The notes under the pieces were generated by a model. It saw only the letters and a list, made by a program, of their open reading frames with translations, ran no database searches and was not told where the DNA came from. Below are positions 1 through 5,748 of a stretch of 15,120 nt of DNA, one piece after another. The stretch is from Chloroflexota bacterium (GTDB lineage: Bacteria; Chloroflexota; Dehalococcoidia; UBA3495). The first letter of the stretch is position 1. Each line of letters begins with the position of its first letter. The position numbers and the translations under genes are program-made. The stretch is from contig JADFNR010000083.1 of the NCBI GenBank assembly GCA_022563275.1, positions 1 through 15,120 of the forward strand, written 5' to 3'.

Positions 1-395
1 ATCACGCTTTTTAGGTTAACTTTCATAACCATGTCCCAGTCGTCCTCTTCCACGTCAGTGACAAGGCCGGGGACGGCGCCGGGAATGCCAACGTTGTTCA
101 CCAAGATATTCAGCTTCCCGTAGGCCCCCACCGCAGCCCCGACCATCCCTTTGCAGGCGTCAGCATCCGTAACGTCGCCGGCGAAGAACGAAGCGTCGCC
201 CCCTTCTCGTTTGATCTGAGACAGCACATTCTCGGCGTTCTTGCGGTCCCGGCTCACCAACAAAACCTTAGCTCCTTGGCGGGCGAACAGGATGGCTATG
301 GCCTCGCCGTTGCCCCAAAAATCTCCGCTGCCGGTGCCGGATGCTCCGGTGACGATGGCTACTTTACCTTCTAGTCTGTTACCCAGTGTCGTCAT
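1..395 (-). CDS. Short-chain dehydrogenase/reductase, N-terminal part (runs off window)
   Basis: The first 131 residues of a classical SDR oxidoreductase are visible; the C-terminal part with the catalytic Tyr-x3-Lys lies outside the window. The reading frame begins at a minus-strand ATG (MTTLGNRLEGKVAIVTG), and GGAG sits 9 nt upstream, inside the last codons of the preceding gene. The Rossmann motif is the extended form TGASGTGSGDFWGNG (residues 16-30). NNVG follows near 100-103 and the helix-4 Asn of VNLKS near the cut end. It is a tandem paralogue of the SDR just upstream: about two thirds of residues agree by eye, and there is a two-residue insertion after NNVGI. Residue 48 is Ser followed by Arg, where the paralogue has Asp; in SDRs Asp at the end of beta-2 usually means NAD and a basic/small pair is compatible with NADP. 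The substrate is unknown. The 6-bp gap implies co-transcription with the upstream copy. Confidence 0.9.
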   Translation of the reverse strand, partial: MTTLGNRLEGKVAIVTGASGTGSGDFWGNGEAIAILFARQGAKVLLVSRDRKNAENVLSQIKREGGDASFFAGDVTDADACKGMVGAAVGAYGKLNILVNNVGIPGAVPGLVTDVEEDDWDMVMKVNLKSV

Positions 396-401
396 GAAAA
401 T

Positions 402-1229
402 TTACTCCGGGTCTTTCAGGTAGGGGTACATGGCCAGGGGCGTGGCGGCCAGGAGCCCGGCGTCCACGGGGAGGGTCACGCCCGAGATCCAGCGGGCCTC
501 GTCGGAGGCCAGAAACACGATGGCCCAGGCCACGTCCCAGGGGGTGCCGTCGAAGCCCAAGGGGCCGGCGCGGCGCCGCAGGTCCAGCATCTCGTCGGAA
601 CTGTGCCGCGCGACCATTGGACTGTAGATGTGGCCGGGGGCGATGCAGTTGACCCGGATGTTGTCTCGCCCGTAATGCACGGCCATGGAGTTGCTCAAGC
701 CCAGTATCCCGCCCTTGGAGGCCGCATAGGCGTGGCTGGGTCTGCCTCCGCCGGCCCGCAGACCGACGATGGACGACAGGTTGACGATTGACCCGCCGCC
801 GTCCTTGATCATCTCCGGGATGGCGAATTTGCTGGTGAGCATCACGCTCTTCAGGTTGACGTCTATCACCGTGTCCCAGAAGTCCTCGGCCACGTCGGTG
901 ACCGAGCCGGGGCCGCTGATGCCAACGTTGTTCACCAGCACGTTCAGCTTCCCATAGGTGCTTGCGGCGGCTTCCGTCATCTCCCGGCAGGAATCGATGT
1001 TGGTGACGTCGCCGACGAAGATCGTGGCGTCGCCGCCCTCCTCTTTGATCTGGGCCAGCGTGACCTCGGCGTTCTTCTCGTCCCGGTCAACCAACAGGAC
1101 CTTGGCCCCTTGGCGGGTGAACAGTAAGGATATGGCCTGGCCGATACCGACGAAATCGCCGCTGCCGGTGGCTCCGGCGCCGGTCACGATGGCGACCTTG
1201 CCTTCTAGCCTGTTACCTCGTGTTGTCAT
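402..1229 (-). CDS. Short-chain dehydrogenase/reductase (SDR), full length
   Basis: A 275-residue classical SDR, predicted to be a soluble NAD(P)-dependent alcohol/ketone oxidoreductase. It has an extended glycine motif, TGAGATGSGDFVGIG, at 16-30; an acidic Asp48 at the end of beta-2 that favours NAD; NNVG at 100-103; and the catalytic tetrad Asn125, Ser153, Tyr168, Lys172 (YAASK). The C-terminal Rossmann core is intact (FLASDEARWISG, then PVDAG). Start: ATG at 1229 with GGAGG four bases upstream. Length is slightly above the usual 250 because of the stretched glycine loop, the GGGRPSH loop before Tyr168 and a short C-terminal tail. It is first in a two-gene unit with the partial SDR that follows, and is divergent from the Rieske operon. 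The physiological substrate cannot be named; family membership is certain. Confidence 0.93.
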   Translation of the reverse strand: MTTRGNRLEGKVAIVTGAGATGSGDFVGIGQAISLLFTRQGAKVLLVDRDEKNAEVTLAQIKEEGGDATIFVGDVTNIDSCREMTEAAASTYGKLNVLVNNVGISGPGSVTDVAEDFWDTVIDVNLKSVMLTSKFAIPEMIKDGGGSIVNLSSIVGLRAGGGRPSHAYAASKGGILGLSNSMAVHYGRDNIRVNCIAPGHIYSPMVARHSSDEMLDLRRRAGPLGFDGTPWDVAWAIVFLASDEARWISGVTLPVDAGLLAATPLAMYPYLKDPE

Positions 1230-1271
1230 GGGGCCTCCAAATATTCTTATGGTGGTGCGTGTCCGGGGAGC

Positions 1272-1277
1272 AGTATA
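1272..1277 (-). promoter_or_regulatory. Possible -10 element of the SDR pair
   Basis: On the minus strand this reads TATACT, 5 of 6 to the sigma-70 -10 consensus, about 43 bp upstream of the SDR start codon. The hexamer 17 bp further upstream, TTTATC, is a poor -35. Only the -10 is persuasive. The 295-bp divergent region 1230-1524 otherwise holds the Rieske operon's -10-like sequence and no gene I can support. Confidence 0.3.
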
Positions 1278-1433
1278 TTACCCTACGTCTCACAGATAAA
1301 GCGGCGTCCCCGACTCCTGGCCGGCGGTCAAACGTACAAATCCGTACGAGACCAGCATAATTCGTTTGCCGCAATGGCGGGAGCGCCCCTATCCGACAGG
1401 CCGTTTGGCCATATCGCGCCATTCCATATCTTG

Positions 1434-1439
1434 TATAAT
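1434..1439 (+). promoter_or_regulatory. Possible -10 element of the Rieske/molybdoenzyme operon
   Basis: A perfect TATAAT preceded directly by TTG lies about 86 bp upstream of the Rieske start. No good -35 is found at 16-18 bp spacing; TTGGCC at 1405-1410 is too far (23 bp). This could indicate an activator-dependent promoter, but that is inference from one hexamer. Confidence 0.35.
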
Positions 1440-1524
1440 CGCCTGAGCCTATACGCGCTCCGGCGGGCAGCGCTCTTGACCTGTAATCAGAACTCTTTGT
1501 CCCACATTCAGTTCGAGGTAAGTG

Positions 1525-2085
1525 ATGGCCCTCAAAAAAGCCGCCCGGTCCAGAAGGGATTTCCTAAAGGCATCGGCAGGCATGACCGGCGCCCTGGGGG
1601 TGATGGGGTTCCCGGCCGGTCTCGGCCGGGTTCTCGATGCTATTTCCCCAGGTGTTCAGCGGCTAACCCAAACCTACCCCCAAGTGGCGTTGGCCAAGAT
1701 ATCCGATTTGATCGAGGGCGAGCCGGTGGACTTCAGGTACCCGCTGGAGGAGCAGTTCAATTTCCTGGTGAAACTGGGCACGCCGGCCATTGGCGGAGTT
1801 GGGCCGGCGGGGGACATCGTGGCGTTCAGCTATATCTGCTCCCACATGGGATGCCCGATGAACGGTCTCTACAACGAAAAACACAAGATGCTTGGCCCGT
1901 GCCCCTGTCATTACAGCCGGTTCGACCTGTCCAAAGGCGGTATCCTCATACTGGGTCAGGCGACACAGACCCTGCCTCAGATCGTGTTGGAAACCAGGGG
2001 CGAGGAAATCCACGCCACCGGCGTCACGGGGCTCATCTACGGGTATTGGAACAACGTCGAAGGCGGCGTGGCGGTACATTCCTAA
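1525..2085 (+). CDS. aioB: Arsenite-oxidase-type Rieske [2Fe-2S] subunit, Tat-exported
   Basis: A 186-residue small subunit of an AioAB/IdrAB-type oxidoreductase. It shuttles electrons between the molybdopterin subunit and a periplasmic carrier. The N-terminus carries a twin-arginine signal (SRRDFLK, Arg10-Arg11) followed by a hydrophobic stretch to about residue 36. No clear AxA cleavage site is visible, so it may remain as a membrane anchor. The Rieske boxes are CSHMGC (Cys105, His107, Cys110) and CPCHYS (Cys126, Cys128, His129). Cys105, His107, Cys126 and His129 are the cluster ligands. Cys110 and Cys128 sit where bc1-type Rieske proteins form a disulfide. The end, ATGVTGLIYG, is typical of arsenite oxidase small subunits. 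Start: ATG at 1525 with GAGG seven bases upstream; an in-frame GTG directly before it is less likely. The AioA-like gene follows after 22 bp in the usual small-then-large order. Confidence 0.88.
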   Translation: MALKKAARSRRDFLKASAGMTGALGVMGFPAGLGRVLDAISPGVQRLTQTYPQVALAKISDLIEGEPVDFRYPLEEQFNFLVKLGTPAIGGVGPAGDIVAFSYICSHMGCPMNGLYNEKHKMLGPCPCHYSRFDLSKGGILILGQATQTLPQIVLETRGEEIHATGVTGLIYGYWNNVEGGVAVHS

Positions 2086-2107
2086 CGACGGTTGATGCGG
2101 TGAAATC

Positions 2108-4834
2108 ATGACTGAAAACGAATCGGGTTTCGGACCCGGTCCGCCCGGAGAGGCAGTTGAGCATGATGACCGGGACGCAGGTCTTTGGGAGCGGGCCAAG
2201 GCGTCTGGGATGTCCCGGCGTAACTTTATAGCCCTGATGGCCCTCGGGGGAACCACGGCGGTGATCGCGGCCTGCGGGGTAGATACCACGCCCACCCCCG
2301 CCACGCCCACGCCGGACGGTCCTCAGATACCAATCGCCCAGGTGCCGCTGCCTCCGGTGGGCGCAAAGATGGTAACCACGGCCTGCGATTATTGCTCGGT
2401 GGGCTGTGGATACCGGGTCTACACCTGGCCGGTGGGCTCAGCCGGTGGACACAAAGCGGCCTATAACGCCCTGGGCGTGGATTTTCCCGTGGGCGTGCTC
2501 AGCGGGTCTTGGATCTCCCCCAACATGCACAATGTCATCCAGATCGATGGAGCTGACCACAACGTGGTGGTCATGCCCGACTGGGAGACCGAGGTGGTGA
2601 ATGTCCGGGGCGACCACAGCGTGCGCGGCGGCACCCTGGCCCAGAAGCTGTACAGCAAAGACAAACCGACCAAAGACCGCCTGCAGCATCCACAACTGAA
2701 GTTGGACGGGCGACTGACGCCCATCGCCTGGGAAGACGCATCGGCGCTGGTGGCCGGGATATCCTCCTACGTGTTGGAGCGGTTCGGTGAGTCGGCGTGG
2801 GGGATGAAGATGTACTCGTACGCATATTACGAGAACACCTACGCCCTGACCAAGCTGGCCCTCGACAAGATCGGCACGCCGGCTTGGGCGCCCCACGACA
2901 AACCCGCGGCCGGCCCCGACACTCCAGGACTGAGCGACGCTGGGATCGACGCCTTCAGCGCCTCCTACGAGGACTGGAAAGAGGCGGAGGTGATCTTCCT
3001 CTCCGGGGTCAGCCTCTACGAGTCCAAGTCAATCCTTTTCCAAGACTGGATCGCCCAAGGCGGAGCCAGGTTGATCGTGGTCAATCCCCGCAAGGATTAC
3101 ACGGCCGCCTTCGCCGAACAGCGGGGCGGGATACATCTGCAATTAGTGCCGGGAACCGACACGGTCTTGAACAACTCCATCGCCAGGGTGGTGCTGGAGA
3201 ACGGATGGGAGGACACAGATTTCATCCGGGAGCGGACCGTCTCTGAAGCGGAACTGGCCCAAGAGACGACCTGGCGCCGCAAGATGTTCGGGGCTACGTT
3301 CGGGCAGTACCGTGATTTCATCCTGGCCGATGACACCTACCGTCCTGAGAAGGCCGAGCAGATCACCGGCGTCCCCGCGGATAAGATCCGGGACGCCGCC
3401 AGGTTGCTGGCGGGCCCCAAAGCCGACGGCAGCCGCCCCAAGACCTCGTTGATGCTGGAAAAGGGAAATTACTGGGGCCACAATTACGAGAATACCGCGT
3501 CGTTCGCCTCTCTGGGCCTGTTGACCGGCGCCGGCGGACGCCCCGGCCGGGCAATCTCCCGAGGTGGCGGACACCAGCGGGGCATGATCTCGGCCGCCAA
3601 CTATCCCAAAGACAAATCGCCAGACAATTTCCAAGGCAACCCCATCGAACTCAACGTAGACCGGTGGGCCGCCGAGGGCAACCTGCGGTTCATGTGGGTC
3701 ATCGGCAGCACGTGGTTCTCGGCCATGGGCGCGTCCAATCACTTGGCCGAAACGGTCGGCAGCCTGATCCGGGACAAGGGCGGCCAACTAACTCGAAACG
3801 ACGCATTTCCAGGTGGCGGCCAGCGGTTCGATCTGGACCGGGTCCTTGAAGTACTGAAAGCCAGGGTCGATGCCGGCGGCTTGGTGCTTGTCCAGCAAGA
3901 TATCTACACCAACGCGCTGACCGAATTCGCGGACCTGCTGCTCCCTGCCGCTCCCTGGGGTGAAGAGGATTTCGCCCGGATGCAGGCCGAACGGCGTCTG
4001 CGCCTGTACTCCAAATTTATGGACCCGCCCGGTGAGGCCAAGCCCGATTGGTGGATCATCGCCCAGGTGGCCCAGCGCATGGGCTACGACGGCTTCGATT
4101 GGAGGGACTCCAACGACGTATTCGAGGAGGCCGCCGAGCGTTCCAAGGGCACGGTCCACGATTATTCCGCCCTGGTGGAGTTAGCCAGGTCCCAGGGGAA
4201 GCGGGGGCACGATCTGTTGGGGCAATTAGGCACCACGGGCATCCAATGTCCCATCAAGTTGGAGAACGGGAATCTGGTGGGCACCCAGCGGATACATGAG
4301 GAAAGCTTCGGCACCGCCTCGGGCAAGGCGGTTTTCCCCAAGGGGGATTGGAAGAACGTTGAGCCGTTTCAGAAGGAGTTCGCTCCGCAGGGCGATGAAC
4401 TCTGGGTGACGAACATGCGGGTCAACGAGCATTGGCAGTCTCAATTCGACGACATCCGCATCCCCTACCGGTGGGACCGATTCCCCGCAAACATCCTGGA
4501 GATCAGTCCGTCCGACGCGGCATCGCGCGGCATAGAAAGCGGCGACTGGGTTGAGGTAAGCAACGATAACGTGCTCACCCAGACCGGAGGGCGGTACGCC
4601 GGCAAGTTTTCCGCCGTGGCCTACGTCACTGACCAGGTGCCACCCGGAGTGACCTGTAGCTACTTCCTGTTTGGCCAGGGACGGTTGGACATGTCGACGA
4701 ACTCGGTGTCTCCCGGTCTGGCAGACCCGATCAACAACCGTTACCGGTACAAACTGGGCAAAGGCATCGTCACCAAAACCGGGGAGTCGGAGTTCAAGAA
4801 AACCATGAGCTTCGTGCCCCGGAACTTGGTGTGA
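2108..4834 (+). CDS. aioA: AioA/IdrA-type molybdopterin oxidoreductase catalytic subunit, Tat signal
   Basis: A 908-residue bis-MGD enzyme of the DMSO reductase family, arsenite oxidase branch. Cys93, Cys96, Cys100 and Ser171 reproduce the C-x2-C-x3-C...S [3Fe-4S] ligand pattern. They keep a constant offset of 72 from my remembered Alcaligenes numbering (21, 24, 28, 99). His263, Ala267, Arg485 and His489 match the arsenite-site His195, the non-coordinating Ala199, Arg419 and His423. Asp271 falls where Glu203 is expected. The C-terminus has RVNEHWQSQFDD (771-782) and AVAYVTDQVPPGVT, both typical of AioA. Unusually, the N-terminus holds its own twin-arginine motif, MSRRNF (35-40), with a lipobox IAAC ending at Cys56; classical AioA is exported on AioB's signal. 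Start 2108 is 22 bp after the Rieske stop; ATG 2210 (Met35) is an alternative giving a compact signal peptide. Substrate (arsenite, antimonite, iodate, other) undecided. Confidence 0.87.
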   Translation: MTENESGFGPGPPGEAVEHDDRDAGLWERAKASGMSRRNFIALMALGGTTAVIAACGVDTTPTPATPTPDGPQIPIAQVPLPPVGAKMVTTACDYCSVGCGYRVYTWPVGSAGGHKAAYNALGVDFPVGVLSGSWISPNMHNVIQIDGADHNVVVMPDWETEVVNVRGDHSVRGGTLAQKLYSKDKPTKDRLQHPQLKLDGRLTPIAWEDASALVAGISSYVLERFGESAWGMKMYSYAYYENTYALTKLALDKIGTPAWAPHDKPAAGPDTPGLSDAGIDAFSASYEDWKEAEVIFLSGVSLYESKSILFQDWIAQGGARLIVVNPRKDYTAAFAEQRGGIHLQLVPGTDTVLNNSIARVVLENGWEDTDFIRERTVSEAELAQETTWRRKMFGATFGQYRDFILADDTYRPEKAEQITGVPADKIRDAARLLAGPKADGSRPKTSLMLEKGNYWGHNYENTASFASLGLLTGAGGRPGRAISRGGGHQRGMISAANYPKDKSPDNFQGNPIELNVDRWAAEGNLRFMWVIGSTWFSAMGASNHLAETVGSLIRDKGGQLTRNDAFPGGGQRFDLDRVLEVLKARVDAGGLVLVQQDIYTNALTEFADLLLPAAPWGEEDFARMQAERRLRLYSKFMDPPGEAKPDWWIIAQVAQRMGYDGFDWRDSNDVFEEAAERSKGTVHDYSALVELARSQGKRGHDLLGQLGTTGIQCPIKLENGNLVGTQRIHEESFGTASGKAVFPKGDWKNVEPFQKEFAPQGDELWVTNMRVNEHWQSQFDDIRIPYRWDRFPANILEISPSDAASRGIESGDWVEVSNDNVLTQTGGRYAGKFSAVAYVTDQVPPGVTCSYFLFGQGRLDMSTNSVSPGLADPINNRYRYKLGKGIVTKTGESEFKKTMSFVPRNLV

Positions 4835-4846
4835 GTACACTGCAGC

Positions 4847-5488
4847 ATGAGTGACCTGCCCGACATATCAGAATTGGACGCCATCGTGCTCGCCGGAGGC
4901 GAAAGCAGGCGCATGGGGTCGCCCAAAGCCACCCTTCCCTTCGGCGGCAAAACGCTAGTGGCAGTCGCCGTGGAGGCGTTGCGGCCGATCTTCCGGCAGG
5001 TGTTGGTGGTCACTCGGGATGCTGCTTCGCTGTCCGGCCTTCCAGATTATGTCGATGTAAAGGTCTTGGAAGATGGAAGACCACTGCGCGGCCCGCTGGT
5101 CGGGGTAGCTCGTGGTCTGGCCCACAGCAACGCACCGTGGTGCTTCGTGGCCGCCTGCGACATGCCTTACCTCCAAGCAGAGGTCATCCGCGAGATGGCG
5201 GCGCATCTCGTTGACTGTGACGCGGTCGTCCCCGAATACAAAGGGCGGTTGCAAACCCTGCATGCCTTCTACAGCAGCGGATGCCTTCCCATCGCCGAGG
5301 GTCTGCTGGGCCGGGGGATCACATCCATGAAAGCACTGCTCTCCGGTTGCCGGGTGATCGAACTTTCACAAGACCTCTTCGAGCACGTTCCAGGCGGACT
5401 GCGGTCATTTCGTGACCTGGACACATCCGACGAGTACGGGGCCGCTCTGATCTCGGCTGATCCACCTCCTCCATCGCAATACGGATGA
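4847..5488 (+). CDS. mobA: Molybdenum cofactor guanylyltransferase MobA
   Basis: A 213-residue cytoplasmic nucleotidyltransferase that attaches GMP from GTP to Mo-molybdopterin, making the guanine dinucleotide cofactor that DMSO-reductase-family enzymes need. The N-terminal signature LAGGESRRMGSPKATLPFGG (residues 15-34) is the GTP-binding loop. GPLVGV (82-87), the metal-binding AACDMP (102-107), and FRDLDTSDEY near the C-terminus complete the family pattern. Length fits MobA (about 190-215). It starts 12 bp after the stop of the molybdoenzyme gene, so it is almost certainly co-transcribed and supplies that enzyme's cofactor. No strong Shine-Dalgarno is visible, consistent with translational coupling. 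A MobA-like cytidylyltransferase (MocA type) is less likely given the adjacent bis-MGD enzyme. Confidence 0.9.
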   Translation: MSDLPDISELDAIVLAGGESRRMGSPKATLPFGGKTLVAVAVEALRPIFRQVLVVTRDAASLSGLPDYVDVKVLEDGRPLRGPLVGVARGLAHSNAPWCFVAACDMPYLQAEVIREMAAHLVDCDAVVPEYKGRLQTLHAFYSSGCLPIAEGLLGRGITSMKALLSGCRVIELSQDLFEHVPGGLRSFRDLDTSDEYGAALISADPPPPSQYG

Positions 5489-5511
5489 TGCGGCCATAAC
5501 CGGATAACGTC

Positions 5512-5538
5512 GCGGCAAGGGATTCCGGGCCTTACCGC
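5512..5538 (+). terminator. Weak hairpin after mobA
   Basis: GCGGCAAGG (5512-5520) and CCTTACCGC (5530-5538) form a 9-bp stem with one C-A mismatch and a 9-nt loop, 23 bp after the mobA stop. There is no U-tract. It may be a processing hairpin rather than a terminator. Confidence 0.3.
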
Positions 5539-5615
5539 AACCCAATCTCCTGTCCCTGCTTTGAAGGAGTCGTATCATATAGTTTGATGTATCCAACCGG
5601 TCTACGCACAAACAG

Positions 5616-5645
5616 TTGACAAACCAGTGATCGTTCTGCTAAGAT
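5616..5645 (+). promoter_or_regulatory. Orphan sigma-70-like promoter between convergent genes
   Basis: A perfect -35 TTGACA (5616-5621) is separated by 18 bp from TAAGAT (5640-5645, 4 of 6 to TATAAT). It points right, in the space between the end of mobA and the end of the convergent ABC-F gene, so no annotated gene starts downstream. A predicted start near 5652 would run straight into the strong hairpin at 5686-5725, giving a transcript of roughly 75 nt. Confidence 0.35.
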
Positions 5646-5660
5646 AATCGGCGAGTCCTG

Positions 5661-5725
5661 AAAAAAGGGGCTTATTTTTTTGCCCAACGGGAAAGGCCCC
5701 GGCGTTCGCTGGGGCCTTTCCCGTT
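5661..5725. terminator. Strong hairpin terminator between convergent mobA and ABC-F genes
   Basis: AACGGGAAAGGCCCC (5686-5700) and its exact complement (5711-5725) form a perfect 15-bp stem that can extend three more pairs to a 4-nt loop. For minus-strand transcripts from the ABC-F gene it is followed by a small GGGC/GCCC hairpin (5668-5685) and six Us (5661-5666). For plus-strand transcripts no U-run follows. It is best read as the ABC-F terminator, perhaps bidirectional. Confidence 0.75.
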
Positions 5726-5748
5726 CAGCGCCGTTGCGGTAATCCCGG

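Noticed and set aside
1374..2111. 245-residue plus-strand frame overlapping the Rieske gene
   Set aside because: It has no recognisable domain, a composition typical of a GC-rich shadow frame, and lies over an unmistakable Rieske protein in another frame.
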